Origin: Syntrophales bacterium
Lineage (GTDB): Bacteria > Desulfobacterota > Syntrophia > Syntrophales > UBA5619
Assembly (NCBI GenBank): GCA_023229765.1
Contig: JALNYO010000007.1
Coordinates: 1-64,000 of the forward strand
Direction: 5' to 3'
Length of the DNA stretch: 64,000 bases
In this document: positions 35,617 to 44,388 of the stretch, piece by piece
How positions within the stretch are numbered: the stretch's first letter is position 1
Layout of the letters: the number at the start of each line of letters is the position of its first letter
Position numbers and translations under genes: made by a program
Notes under the pieces: generated by a model
Databases searched by the model: none
Seen by the model: the letters and a program-made list of their open reading frames with translations, nothing else
Told to the model about the DNA's origin: nothing

Positions 35617-35883
35617 TCAGCCCCCGGACAGAAAAACTATAATAGTCATGGAGTCGCCATCCTTAACTGCATATGCCAGTTCATCCGTGCCAATCCCATG
35701 GTCATTTACGAGAACCTCAATATAGCCTTTTATCCTGCCTTTTTTGTCGAACATCTTCTTTTCCATGGCCGGATACTGCTGCAATATCGACCGCAGGCAT
35801 TCCCCCACAGTATTTCCGTCAATCTCGAGTTGAAGTTCCTTGCCGTCATTAAGAAAAGGGTGGATCATTGTTTTGATGCTCAT
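35617..35883 (-). CDS. MoaD/ThiS-like sulfur-carrier protein
   Basis: An 88-residue ubiquitin-fold protein ending in the diglycine FLSGG needed for adenylation and thiocarboxylate formation. Segments LQLEIDGNTVGECLRSILQQ and VLVNDHGIGTDELAYAVKDG are typical of MoaD/ThiS. It overlaps the upstream MoeB/ThiF gene by four bases, so the two form a carrier-activator pair. Target pathway (molybdopterin/tungstopterin, thiamine or other sulfur delivery) is not shown. Neighbouring tungstate-type binding gene makes a pterin cofactor role attractive but unproven. Confidence 0.87.
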   Translation of the reverse strand: MSIKTMIHPFLNDGKELQLEIDGNTVGECLRSILQQYPAMEKKMFDKKGRIKGYIEVLVNDHGIGTDELAYAVKDGDSMTIIVFLSGG

Positions 35884-36644
35884 CTATTGCCTCCCCCGCA
35901 AATTGGACAGTCTTTCTTTCTTTCAATTTCAATAGTGGTAAACTCCATGCCCTCCCCGCTGACAAAGAGCATTTTCCCGGCGAGCAGATCGCCGAATCCG
36001 GTCAGCAGTTTTATGGCTTCCATGGTCTGCAATGAGGCAACAAGGGCCGCAGTAGCGCCAAAAATCGGGAAAGGAGCCCTTTTTCCTCCACCGATGCCCC
36101 GCGGATAAATACACTCGAGGCAAGGGGTTTTCCCGGGAATGATTGTGGTAAGCTGCCCGTCCAAGCCCGTGACGCCACCGTGGATGAAGGGCACGCCTTT
36201 TTTCACGCAACTTTCATTCAGGACAAATCGCGTCTCCATATTATCCATGCAATCCACGACCAGATCAACCCCTGCGAGCAATTCCCCGGCATTGTCCGCC
36301 GTTATCCTCACATTCAAAGGCCTTATCTCTGTTTTTGAATTCATTGCAGCCAGTTTTACCGAACCGGAAACTACTTTCAGCGCGCCGACATCCTTTTCCC
36401 AGTGCAGTGTCTGGCGATTGAGGTTGGAAAGATCGACAACGTCGCAGTCAATAAGCGTCAGCTTCCCGATGCCCGCATAAATCAGATTCGTAGCATTGGG
36501 AGAACCCAGACCGCCCAAGCCGGCGATCAGCACATGGGACCTTTTCAAACAGCGCTGCCCGGTTTCCCCGAAGTCGGGATACATAATTTGGCGCGAATAT
36601 CTCGTCAACTCCTGGTCATCCAGTGTTATTTCCCCTTTTTCCAT
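35880..36644 (-). CDS. MoeB/ThiF/HesA-type adenylyltransferase
   Basis: A 254-residue E1-like enzyme that adenylates the C-terminal glycine of its sulfur carrier. It contains RYSRQIMYPDFGETGQRCLK, the nucleotide loop VLIAGLGGLGSPNATNLIYA, DCDVVDLSNLNRQTLHWEKD and the aspartate segment DLVVDCMDNMETRF. Zinc cysteines are CLEC in the middle (TPCLECIYPR) and CPICGG at the C-terminus. No rhodanese domain. The stop overlaps the carrier's start by four bases. Confidence 0.9.
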   Translation of the reverse strand: MEKGEITLDDQELTRYSRQIMYPDFGETGQRCLKRSHVLIAGLGGLGSPNATNLIYAGIGKLTLIDCDVVDLSNLNRQTLHWEKDVGALKVVSGSVKLAAMNSKTEIRPLNVRITADNAGELLAGVDLVVDCMDNMETRFVLNESCVKKGVPFIHGGVTGLDGQLTTIIPGKTPCLECIYPRGIGGGKRAPFPIFGATAALVASLQTMEAIKLLTGFGDLLAGKMLFVSGEGMEFTTIEIERKKDCPICGGGNR

Positions 36645-36728
36645 ATCTTGCCTCCTGTTTTTTTATATCCTATACAAATCCTCTTTACAACGCCAATAAT
36701 TTGCCGCTGGCAGCGGGCGCCGACAGGC

Positions 36729-36824
36729 GAAAAAAACATTGACGAGATTCCGGCCCTGCAACTTACGGAAAACATCCAGCGTGCGGATATTGATCCGATT
36801 GATACGGCCCGGGCGGTGGTTGTT
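36729..36824 (+). pseudogene. Fragment of a ParB-like partition protein
   Basis: About 32 codons read EKNIDEIPALQLTENIQRAD then IDPIDTARAVV, matching the box II region of ParB/Spo0J nuclease-like domains. No start or remainder is present; upstream the frame runs into unrelated sequence and downstream the match stops. It is a gene remnant, probably from a plasmid or integrative element that also brought the toxin-antitoxin pair. The remainder of 36645-36986 shows nothing else I can support. Confidence 0.55.
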
Positions 36825-36986
36825 GGGTCACCAATGTCGGTCTGGAGGAGGAGCTGAAAACCAATGAATCAGGCGCTCTTCCGGAAATGATGGACAAACT
36901 TGCACCCAAGCGGGGATGCGGGGAAACATCCTGACGGCCATTATGAATTTGTTTGCTTTTTTGTTTGCGATATGCTAACCAGAACC

Positions 36987-37244
36987 ATGTTCAAGGTCGA
37001 ATACTCGAAATCAGCCCGCAAGGCGTTGAAAGCCATGCCGCGCAATGTGGCTGAATTTATTGTCGAAAAGATCGGGACGCTGGCGGCTGATCCGTTTTCT
37101 TCCAACAACAAAGTCCGGAAACTGACCAGCCATCCGGGCTATCGGTTACGGGTAGGAGACTGGCGGATTGCGTACCTGATTTACGAACGGGCGCTGCTGA
37201 TTGCCGTGGTGCGAATCGCGCCCAGAGGAGAGGCATACCAATGA
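36987..37244 (+). CDS. RelE/ParE-type toxin
   Basis: An 85-residue protein: MFKVEYSKSARKALKAMPRN, KIGTLAADPFSSNNKVRKLT, GYRLRVGDWRIAYLIYERAL and VVRIAPRGEAYQ. This is a complete RelE-superfamily toxin with the catalytic basic residues in YRLRVGDWR. Expected action is ribosome-dependent mRNA cleavage (RelE) or gyrase inhibition (ParE); the sequence resembles RelE more. The frame is open upstream to 36900, but the ATG at 36987 gives the usual length. It overlaps the antitoxin gene by four bases. Confidence 0.88.
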   Translation: MFKVEYSKSARKALKAMPRNVAEFIVEKIGTLAADPFSSNNKVRKLTSHPGYRLRVGDWRIAYLIYERALLIAVVRIAPRGEAYQ

Positions 37245-37615
37245 AAGCACAGATCATCGAAAAAGACGGTCGCCCCGAATTCGCGGTGATCCCCTACGTT
37301 GATTATGAACATTTTCTTGAATTGATCGAGGATGAGGCCGACGCGCGCGCCATTGCCGAATTCCACACAGACTATGCCGCGGGGAGAGCCTTTCTGGTTC
37401 CCGAGGATATCCTACGCCGGGAACTTGCTGGCGAATCGCCGGTGAAACTCTGGCGCATGCAGCGCAAACTGACCCAGCAGGAACTCGCCGGACGGGCAGG
37501 GATAAGTAAGCCTTACCTGTCCCAGATCGAAACGGGCAAGCGGCAGGGAACTGTCGAAACACTGAAAGCGATTGCCCGCACCCTCGACGTGCCGCCGGAT
37601 GTGCTCATTGACTGA
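37241..37615 (+). CDS. Antitoxin with XRE helix-turn-helix
   Basis: A 124-residue protein. The N-terminal half (MKAQIIEKDGRPEFAVIPYVDYEHF) resembles antitoxin segments that bind RelE toxins. The C-terminal half is a Cro/C1-type helix-turn-helix (KLTQQELAGRAGISKPYLSQ...). It overlaps the toxin stop by four bases, so this is a toxin-first operon, as in RelE/XRE-type and HigBA systems. It should repress its own promoter. Confidence 0.86.
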   Translation: MKAQIIEKDGRPEFAVIPYVDYEHFLELIEDEADARAIAEFHTDYAAGRAFLVPEDILRRELAGESPVKLWRMQRKLTQQELAGRAGISKPYLSQIETGKRQGTVETLKAIARTLDVPPDVLID

Positions 37616-37840
37616 AATGTCTCAATTTTCATAAAGTCAACAAGGAGCTTTCGGCCCCATTGTTTATATTCTTGCTCCTGCCTTCTGTGTATTAAAAGGA
37701 GATTCATACAAAATCTGGCATTAGATTTCGAGTTCCGGCTTGTTTGACATTTCTGCCGGCATCATCTATAAAGCCCTGTCTCGACATTTCCGGGGGCGGC
37801 GCTCTTACGGATGCGTCGCGGTAACATGAAGGAGAAAGAA

Positions 37841-38809
37841 ATGCAGATGCAGGATGTCTTTCATTATTTCGGCAACGATCTGAAACGGGCCGGGGAATAT
37901 ATGGAAACCTACCTCGAGTCGGAGGTAAAGCTGATCCCGGAGATCGTCCATCACCTGATTGGCGGCGGGGGAAAGCGTTTCCGCCCCCTGTTGCTCTTGG
38001 CAGCGGCGGAGCTCTGCGGCTACCGGGGCGAGCGCCGCTACCCGCTTTCCGCGGTGATCGAGTTCATCCACACCGCCACGCTCTTTCATGACGACGTCGT
38101 TGACCATGCGGAAACAAGGCGCGGGAGGATCTCCGCAAACCGCATCTGGGGCAACGAGGCCAGTGTGCTGATTGGCGATTTCCTGTACTCAAAATCTTTC
38201 AAGCTGATGATCGAAGACGGAAACCTTGCCATCCTCAAGCTTATCTCGCAGACGACAAACATGATGTCGGAAGGAGAGGTTTTTCAATTGATGAAGGCGG
38301 GGGACGTCAATACCACCGAAGAGGAGTACCTGGCGATTGTCGAGAAAAAAACGGCTATCCTCATCTCCGCCGCGTGCGCCATCGGCGGAATTATCGCCGA
38401 CGCAAAGGAGGAACAGGTCGCTGCCCTCACCCGCTTCGGCATGGGGTTGGGAACCGCCTTTCAAATCACCGACGACGCCCTCGATTATGTCGGCAAAGAA
38501 GAGGAATTCGGCAAGGCGATCGGCCAGGATATCCGCGACGGGAAACTGACCATGCCGCTTATTCGCACCCTCAAAAAATGCACTCAGGAGGAAAAAACCC
38601 TCGTGCAGAACGGGGTTAAAAACAGGGATGAGGATTCGGCGGCTGCGATCATGAAGCTGATAAACCGCTATGACGGCATCCCCTACTCGCTGCAAAAAGC
38701 CAAAAAATACGTTGCAGAGGCAAAGGGGTTTCTTGCTAAATTTGCTGATTCGGACGCCAAAACAGCGCTCTTTACCGTCGCAGACTACGTTGTCGGACGG
38801 CGTGTCTAA
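37841..38809 (+). CDS. Polyprenyl diphosphate synthase
   Basis: A 322-residue all-helical trans-prenyltransferase that elongates isoprenyl diphosphates. The first Asp-rich motif is FHDDVVDHAETRRG and the second is FQITDDALDYVG; GGGGKRFRPLLLL is the IPP-binding entry. Size and motifs fit octaprenyl or similar long-chain synthases (IspB group) used for quinone side chains; chain length cannot be read from sequence. The ATG at 37841 has AAGGAG upstream; an ATG at 37811 would add ten residues. Separate from neighbours; about 225 bases upstream hold no gene. Confidence 0.9.
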   Translation: MQMQDVFHYFGNDLKRAGEYMETYLESEVKLIPEIVHHLIGGGGKRFRPLLLLAAAELCGYRGERRYPLSAVIEFIHTATLFHDDVVDHAETRRGRISANRIWGNEASVLIGDFLYSKSFKLMIEDGNLAILKLISQTTNMMSEGEVFQLMKAGDVNTTEEEYLAIVEKKTAILISAACAIGGIIADAKEEQVAALTRFGMGLGTAFQITDDALDYVGKEEEFGKAIGQDIRDGKLTMPLIRTLKKCTQEEKTLVQNGVKNRDEDSAAAIMKLINRYDGIPYSLQKAKKYVAEAKGFLAKFADSDAKTALFTVADYVVGRRV

Positions 38810-38840
38810 AACTGGGGCCTACCCTTAAATCTATTCGGTT

Positions 38841-39014
38841 GAGGCAATTGCAAAACCATTTGTCATTCCCGAAAGCGAAGCTTAATGTTCATAATGTCTC
38901 TATCGGGAAAGCGAAGCTTAATGTTCATAATATGGTTTTTCAAGCAGTTAGGACCAGATTCCCGCTCAGAATCGTTGCGGGAATGACAAGAATGGGGAGT
39001 TTTGCAATTACCTC
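38841..39014. repeat. Miniature inverted-repeat element, long copy (174 bp) with two 21-bp insertions
   Basis: Same family as 34558-34689: ends GAGGCAATTGCAAAAC and GTTTTGCAATTACCTC, with 4-bp direct flanks GGTT (38837-38840, 39015-39018). Compared with the short copy it carries an extra 21-bp unit (starting AAGCGAAGCTTAATG) at 38873-38893 and again at 38909-38929. The rest is almost identical. The dsbC-like gene starts 27 bases downstream. Confidence 0.88.
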
Positions 39015-39041
39015 GGTTAAATTATTAAAGGAGATTTTCGC

Positions 39042-39752
39042 ATGAAAAAGACATTTGCAATATTGTACATCTCGTTACTGCTGGCGTTGCTGCCCACAGT
39101 AACAGCCGTCGCGGCAACACCGGAAGAGTCTTTTCGCAAGAGCTTCCCCGCAATCCACGCGGATAGCATCAAGCCTACCCCGGTCGCCGGCCTGTATGAA
39201 GTTACGGTGGGGAGCCAAATTGTCTATTACGCCCCGGGACAGGAATACCTGATCTATGGGCCGATTGTAACAAGCAAGGGGGAAAACCTCACCGAAAAGA
39301 GATCCGCCGAGCTCATCGGCATAAAAATAAAAGCCGCTCCCCTCGACAAGGCCATCCGAATCGGGAACGGAAAACATCAGATCGTCGAGATCACCGATAT
39401 TGACTGCCCCTACTGCCGAAAAGCGTCAACTTACCTTGCCGGCAGAAAGGATTTGACCCGCTACGTTTTTCTGCTACCGGCAGCTTCGCACAAGGACGCG
39501 AAGGCAAAAACGCTTCAGGTCTTCTGCGCCGCTGATCCAGCAAAGGCCTATGAGGAGGCAATGGCCGGCAAACTGGACGACATGAAGTTATCCCCCTGCA
39601 AAGCGCCGGCTGCGGCGGAGGAACTCCTGAAGGCGCACCAGGAAATCGGCAGGCAGGTGGGCGTGACCGGAACGCCGCTCTTTCTTATCGACGGACAGGT
39701 TGTCCTGGGGGCGGATATGGCGCGCATTGAAAAAATCCTGAACGCGAAATGA
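39042..39752 (+). CDS. DsbC/DsbG-like thiol:disulfide interchange protein
   Basis: A 236-residue periplasmic protein. Signal peptide: MKKTFAILYISLLLALLPTV..., cleavage likely after AVAA. The N-terminal dimerisation region (about residues 28-95) includes VYYAPGQEYLIYGPI. The thioredoxin-fold domain has the redox motif DIDCPYCRKAS and the cis-proline loop VTGTPLFLIDGQVVLG. DsbC isomerises wrong disulfides; DsbG reduces sulfenic cysteines. The sequence motif CPYC is closer to DsbC/G than DsbA (CPHC). AAAGGAG precedes the ATG; it overlaps the M29 gene by four bases. Confidence 0.88.
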   Translation: MKKTFAILYISLLLALLPTVTAVAATPEESFRKSFPAIHADSIKPTPVAGLYEVTVGSQIVYYAPGQEYLIYGPIVTSKGENLTEKRSAELIGIKIKAAPLDKAIRIGNGKHQIVEITDIDCPYCRKASTYLAGRKDLTRYVFLLPAASHKDAKAKTLQVFCAADPAKAYEEAMAGKLDDMKLSPCKAPAAAEELLKAHQEIGRQVGVTGTPLFLIDGQVVLGADMARIEKILNAK

Positions 39753-40966
39753 AAAAAACAACGGATATCCTGAGCGAGGAATACCTGAAAAGATACGCCG
39801 ACGTCCTGGTCTGGGGACTGGAAACGGCCCGGAAAGGCCGCTATCGCAAGGGAAACATCATCCTGATTCAGTACGACCGGGCGGCCCTGCGCCTGGCGGA
39901 GCTGCTCTATGAAAAGATAATCTCCCGGGGGATGCACCCCGTGCAGCGGAGCAGCCTGTCCCCGGCTATGGAGCTTTCCTTTTTTGAAAAATCGGGGGCC
40001 GGTCAGCTCGTTTTTCTGCCGCCGGGAGAAAAGGAACTCTACAGAAATCTCCATGGCCGTATCTACCTGCACGCTCCCGAATCGTTGACCCACCTAAAAG
40101 ACGTTGATTCAGCGAAAATCGGCAAGGCGCTGGTAGCCCGCAAGCAGCTCCGCGACATTATCGAGACGCGCGAACAGCAGGGCGATTACGGCTGGACACT
40201 CTGCACCTTCCCGACCGAGGAACTCGCCCGGCAAGCCCGGACGACTACAGCCGCATATACCGACCAGATAATCAGGGCCTGCTACCTGGATCAAAACAAT
40301 CCGGTAGAAAAGTGGAAGGAAATCAGGCGTAACGCGGCAGCCATCAAAAAATGGCTGGGGAGTTTGCGTACGGCCTGGTTTCACATAGAATCAGCCGGCT
40401 GCGACCTATGGATATCTCCCGGGGAACAGCGGCAGTGGCTGGGAGTCTCCGGACACAATATCCCGAGTTTCGAGCTTTTTATCTCCCCGGACTGGCGGGG
40501 GACAAAGGGCACATACTACGCAAATCTGCCTTCTTATCGCAGCGGCAACTATGTGGGGGGGGTAAAACTCACCTTTGAAAAGGGTGAGGCAGTGGCAATC
40601 AGCGCTCAGAAAGGCGAGGATTTCACCATTCGCCAGCTCGCCATGGACAAAGGCGCCAGACGGCTCGGCGAGTTTTCGCTGACCGATCGTCGTTTCTCCC
40701 ACATCGACATGTTCATGGCCGACACCCTTTTCGACGAGAATTTCGGCGGCGCCCATGGAAACTGCCATATCGCCGTCGGCGCATCTTATACAGACACATT
40801 CTCCGGAGACCAAACCTCGATGACCCCGGCCTTGAAGAAAAAGCTGGGCTTCAACGACTCGGCCCTGCACTGGGACATGGTAAACACGGAGCCCAAAACG
40901 GTCACGGCCCATCTGAAGACGGGCGAGAAGCTTCTGATCTACGAAAACGGCTGTTTTAAGCACTGA
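39749..40966 (+). CDS. Aminopeptidase of the M29 (AmpS/aminopeptidase T) family
   Basis: A 405-residue cytoplasmic metallopeptidase. M29 landmarks are KGRYRKGNIILIQYDRAALR, the acidic and histidine metal ligands in the C-terminal half: SYRSGNYVGGVKLTFEKGEA, GEFSLTDRRFSHIDMFMADT, FDENFGGAHGNCHIAVGASY and the final HWDMV. These enzymes remove N-terminal residues using Co, Zn or Mg. The start overlaps the DsbC-like stop by four bases (ATGA). A decayed copy of its last 31 codons is at 50877-50972. Confidence 0.87.
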   Translation: MKKTTDILSEEYLKRYADVLVWGLETARKGRYRKGNIILIQYDRAALRLAELLYEKIISRGMHPVQRSSLSPAMELSFFEKSGAGQLVFLPPGEKELYRNLHGRIYLHAPESLTHLKDVDSAKIGKALVARKQLRDIIETREQQGDYGWTLCTFPTEELARQARTTTAAYTDQIIRACYLDQNNPVEKWKEIRRNAAAIKKWLGSLRTAWFHIESAGCDLWISPGEQRQWLGVSGHNIPSFELFISPDWRGTKGTYYANLPSYRSGNYVGGVKLTFEKGEAVAISAQKGEDFTIRQLAMDKGARRLGEFSLTDRRFSHIDMFMADTLFDENFGGAHGNCHIAVGASYTDTFSGDQTSMTPALKKKLGFNDSALHWDMVNTEPKTVTAHLKTGEKLLIYENGCFKH

Positions 40967-41041
40967 GCACCGGCATCCTACCCTCACCCTTTTCCGCCTC
41001 AAGGGTAAGGGTGGCTTCGTTTTAGATGAACTGGAGATAAA

Positions 41042-41809
41042 GTGGAGATAGCAACAGCACTCATTCTTGGCATCGTCGAAGGTTTTTCGGAGTTTCTGCC
41101 GATTTCGTCCACCGGCCACCTGATCCTCGCCGGGAAGCTGCTCGGACTTGCGGAGAGCGATTTCGTAAAGAGTTTTGACATAGCCATCCAGTTGGGGGCG
41201 ATACTCTCCGTAGTCGTCCTGTATTGGCGAGAGCTGCTTGTCAATTGGGAAACGATCAAAAAGGTGGCCGTCGCCTTTCTGCCGACCGGCGTAATCGGCT
41301 TTGTCCTCTACAAAATCATCAAAAACATCCTCCTCGGCTCAACGGCTGTCGTCCTCTGGTCGCTCCTTATCGGGGGAATCATCCTTATCGTCTTCGAGAT
41401 GCTTCATCGCGAAAAAGACGACGCGACAAAATCTCTCTCCGAAATTACATACATGCAGTCGTTTCTGATCGGCGTTTTTCAGTCGCTTGCCGTCATCCCC
41501 GGGGTATCCCGTTCCGCGGCGACGATCGTCGGGGGGCTGATCCTCGGCATGAAAAGGACAATAATTGTCGAATTTTCCTTTCTGCTGGCCGTTCCGACGA
41601 TGCTCGCCGCAACGGTTTACGACCTGTATAAAAACGGCGCCATCTTCTCCGTCTTGCAGCTCAATTATCTGGCAGTCGGGTTTTTAACCTCCTTCATCGT
41701 CGCTTTGGCGAGCATCAAATTTCTGATCCGTTTCGTACAGAACCACACGTTCATCCTCTTCGGCATTTACCGTATCGCCCTTGTCCTCGTCTGGTTTGCG
41801 CTCTTTTAA
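41042..41809 (+). CDS. uppP: Undecaprenyl-diphosphatase, copy 1
   Basis: A 255-residue membrane protein (BacA/UppP) that dephosphorylates undecaprenyl diphosphate to recycle the lipid carrier; extra dosage confers bacitracin resistance in other bacteria. Motifs: EGFSEFLPISSTGHLILAGK with the catalytic glutamates and PGVSRSAATIVGG with the catalytic arginine; about eight spans. Start is GTG with GGAGATAAA upstream. A second copy at 50983 differs by one residue (A4 here, T4 there). The gene follows the M29 peptidase by 75 bases. Confidence 0.94.
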   Translation: MEIATALILGIVEGFSEFLPISSTGHLILAGKLLGLAESDFVKSFDIAIQLGAILSVVVLYWRELLVNWETIKKVAVAFLPTGVIGFVLYKIIKNILLGSTAVVLWSLLIGGIILIVFEMLHREKDDATKSLSEITYMQSFLIGVFQSLAVIPGVSRSAATIVGGLILGMKRTIIVEFSFLLAVPTMLAATVYDLYKNGAIFSVLQLNYLAVGFLTSFIVALASIKFLIRFVQNHTFILFGIYRIALVLVWFALF

Positions 41810-41921
41810 CCGAACATATTTGATGCACTTGTCAAAAGTCTGAAAGCCCCATCTTCTGTCCAAGAGAAGAGGCGGACGTCCTTTATATATTTACATCCGA
41901 TAGCAACTGAATCCTGAATTT

Positions 41922-42030
41922 TTAAAAAGAAAAGTAACTATTCAGCATAACCATCAATAACGCTGTCATCCCCGAGCGCTTCTACCGGGGATGACATTCT
42001 TTTGTAAGTGCTGAACGGTTAAAAAGAAAA
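41922..42030. repeat. Hairpin insertion element with 12-bp direct flanks
   Basis: TTAAAAAGAAAA occurs at 41922-41933 and 42019-42030. Between them lies an 85-bp segment with imperfect terminal inverted repeats (AACTATTCAGCA against TGCTGAACGGTT) and an internal perfect stem GTCATCCCCG/CGGGGATGAC. The arrangement looks like a small non-autonomous element with a target duplication. Confidence 0.6.
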
Positions 42031-42362
42031 CTGGATAATCTACACCGCGGAGTCCCGATTTTTCACATAATTTTCGGAGGGCAAAATTTTTGGAGTGTAG
42101 TGTATTCGCTAATTATATCGTGGCCTTTAGAATGACGGCTGACCGGCATTGTTTTTTTCACCCGGACGTCGCTGAAGGGTTCCAGCAGCGTTTTTCCGGA
42201 GGGCAAAATTTTTTCTGGTCGCTAATTATTCAATAGTATCAGCAGCATTATGGGTGTCTTCCGGAAGCCCCCCCCAAAAAACCCGACGAAGTAATTCAAC
42301 TCTCTTAGGGTGCCCTGTGATCACTTACCAGAAATCAACTAAATTATTACAGATTAACCAAA

Positions 42363-42380
42363 ATTTCATAAGACAGTCAC
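42363..42380 (+). promoter_or_regulatory. Candidate Pho box upstream of the EAL/GGDEF gene
   Basis: ATTTCATAAGACAGTCAC matches 13 of 18 positions of the enterobacterial PhoB consensus, two 7-base half-sites 11 bases apart. TAATAT and TACTAT, possible -10 boxes, follow within about 20 bases. It lies 57 bases before the gene preceding the pst operon. Consensus may differ in this lineage. Confidence 0.3.
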
Positions 42381-42436
42381 CAAATTGTAATATTGATACT
42401 ATATGACTAAGCCGCAAATACATAAAGGAGATATCT

Positions 42437-44287
42437 ATGATGTTCAATGCACAGATGGCACATAATAATCAGCCGGTGGTGGTCCTATCCTCTCGACAAG
42501 AGGCAAGCAGTAAAAGGATTTTAACTGAATTGATCGAAACGCAGCAGATACTTCCCCATTTTCAACCGGTAATCGATCTGATGACTACCTCGGTGCTGGG
42601 ATTTGAAATCCTCTCCCGGGGCGCTCCTCCCTTGGCAATGCCAAAACAGATGTTTGCGGAAGCCAAACGCTTAGGAATGACCTGGGAGCTGGAAACAGCG
42701 TGCCGCAGCGCCGCCTTACGGAAGATTTCATCACTGCCCGAAACATTTCAATCAGCTCTGTTTTTTATCAACGTGAGCCCCGATATTTTCAGCGATCCGC
42801 GTTTCGTGGAACGATTCACCCAAACGCAGCTTAAAGAATTCGGCATCGATCAAAATCGGATTGTCATTGAAATTACGGAAGAGAAGTCAGTTGCCGATTT
42901 TATGCAATTTGAAAAATTGGTCTCCCATTATGCTAATCAAGGGTTCAAAATCGCCCTTGATGATTTCGGTTCGGGCTATTCCGGCCTGATTACCCTGATC
43001 GCTTCCACGCCCCATTACTTGAAACTCGATATAGCACTGGTGCATGATATCCAAAAGCATGAATACAAGCAGAAACTGGTCAAGGCCATTATCGCCTTTG
43101 CCTCCAGCGTGAATGCCCGGGTGATTGCCGAAGGCGTGGAAACCGTCGAGGAGCTGGAAGTGTTAATCCGCTATGGCGTCCGGTATGTTCAGGGCTTTCT
43201 CCTCGGTATGCCCGCAAGCGAGCCCTATGCCCTGCCAGATGTATGGAAAAACACTATAACAAACCTGGTCGCCAAATACGACTTAGCCAAGGTTGATATT
43301 GATGAACGGATTGGTTCCCTGGTCATCCTCCCGATGACGATCGCCAAAGGAACGATGACCTGTCAGGTACTGGGGCAAATTTTCACAAAGGCGACCCATC
43401 TGGATCATGTGGTAATCATCGATGGGGGGGACATAACGGGCATGGTTACCCGTCAATCGTTCTATGCCCGGACCGGGGGGGCCTTTGGGTACGAGCTTTT
43501 TCACAAAAAACCGATTGAATTTATCTGCAAACAGCGTCCGTTAATAGTGGAAGAGAAAATTACCGTGACGACTATGGCGAATCTGGCCATGGACCGCTTG
43601 CCGGAAGATCTGTACGATCCGGTGATTATTCTTGACGCTCAGAACAAGTTTTTGGGAACCGTGACGATGAAACAAGTCATGACCAAGGCCGTGGAACTGG
43701 AGGTGCGCTCCGCGATGGGTGTTAATCCCCTGACCAACCTGCCGGGCAACAACATCATTCACCGCTGGATTCATGAGGTTTTGACGTGGCCGGAGTATTC
43801 CGTTGTCTATGCCGATCTGGATCAATTCAAGGGTTTCAATGATGTCTACGGATTTCTCATGGGCGATGAGATGCTGATGTTGACGGCGCGCGTGCTTACG
43901 GAATGGTGCGATCGCCTGCCGGAAGGTAGCCGTCTGGGACATATCGGCGGCGATGATTTTGTGATTGTCAGCCGCGGTTTAATCCCGGAAGAGCTCATGG
44001 AGGCGTTGTGCCGCATGTTTGATCATGCCAAGCTCGATCTGTTCAAACACTCGGACATCGAACGAGGGTACATTGAGGCCAATGATCGTAATGGTACGAT
44101 GATAAGAATGCCGCTCGTGACCTTGAGTCTGGCCATCATCGACAGCGCCAGTATATGGACCAATCCTCATCCGGCCCTCTTTTCCGAATGTGCCGCCTCG
44201 CTGAAAAAAAAGGTCAAGCGTCTGACAAGCTCAACGGGAAAGAGCGGCTTTGCCTATGAGCAGCGGCAGTCTGTAACAAATATTTAA
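42437..44287 (+). CDS. EAL / CBS-like / GGDEF domain protein (cyclic di-GMP metabolism)
   Basis: A 616-residue cytoplasmic protein. Residues about 25-270 are an EAL phosphodiesterase domain: LPHFQPVIDLMTTSVLGFEI (EIL replaces EAL), INVSPDIF, VIEITEE, LDDFGSGYSGL, DIALV and AEGVETVEEL, so the metal-binding residues appear present. Residues 285-420 look like a CBS pair. Residues 430-600 form a GGDEF domain with GHIGGDDFVIV (GGDDF), a form compatible with activity. No membrane span. It may hydrolyse or sense c-di-GMP. It is directly upstream of pstS (148 bases) in the same direction; a possible Pho box precedes it. Confidence 0.87.
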   Translation: MMFNAQMAHNNQPVVVLSSRQEASSKRILTELIETQQILPHFQPVIDLMTTSVLGFEILSRGAPPLAMPKQMFAEAKRLGMTWELETACRSAALRKISSLPETFQSALFFINVSPDIFSDPRFVERFTQTQLKEFGIDQNRIVIEITEEKSVADFMQFEKLVSHYANQGFKIALDDFGSGYSGLITLIASTPHYLKLDIALVHDIQKHEYKQKLVKAIIAFASSVNARVIAEGVETVEELEVLIRYGVRYVQGFLLGMPASEPYALPDVWKNTITNLVAKYDLAKVDIDERIGSLVILPMTIAKGTMTCQVLGQIFTKATHLDHVVIIDGGDITGMVTRQSFYARTGGAFGYELFHKKPIEFICKQRPLIVEEKITVTTMANLAMDRLPEDLYDPVIILDAQNKFLGTVTMKQVMTKAVELEVRSAMGVNPLTNLPGNNIIHRWIHEVLTWPEYSVVYADLDQFKGFNDVYGFLMGDEMLMLTARVLTEWCDRLPEGSRLGHIGGDDFVIVSRGLIPEELMEALCRMFDHAKLDLFKHSDIERGYIEANDRNGTMIRMPLVTLSLAIIDSASIWTNPHPALFSECAASLKKKVKRLTSSTGKSGFAYEQRQSVTNI

Positions 44288-44388
44288 TCAATTTTTAATA
44301 CTGCCACAATAATTAGCCTGTATATTAACAGTAGTTAAATATTGAGGAGAAACAATGAAAAAAAATTTCCAAACGGCGAGGAGAAACA

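Larger units (their letters stand above)
41810..42436. other. Intergenic region rich in repeats
   Basis: No gene. It holds a hairpin element bounded by direct repeats (41922-42030), a pair of direct repeats where GGAGGGCAAAATTTTT is followed by TCGCTAATTAT (42076-42116 and 42198-42228), and a candidate Pho box at 42363-42380. AAAGGAG at 42424-42430 serves the downstream gene. Confidence 0.6.

Noticed and set aside
34558..39014. CRISPR-like interpretation of the repeated CATTCCCG hairpins
   Set aside because: Only two dispersed copies with terminal inverted repeats and target duplications; no regular spacing and no cas genes.
44300..44330. Pho box directly upstream of pstS
   Set aside because: CTGCCACAA matches one half-site, but no second half-site occurs 11 bases away. 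The better candidate is upstream of the EAL/GGDEF gene.
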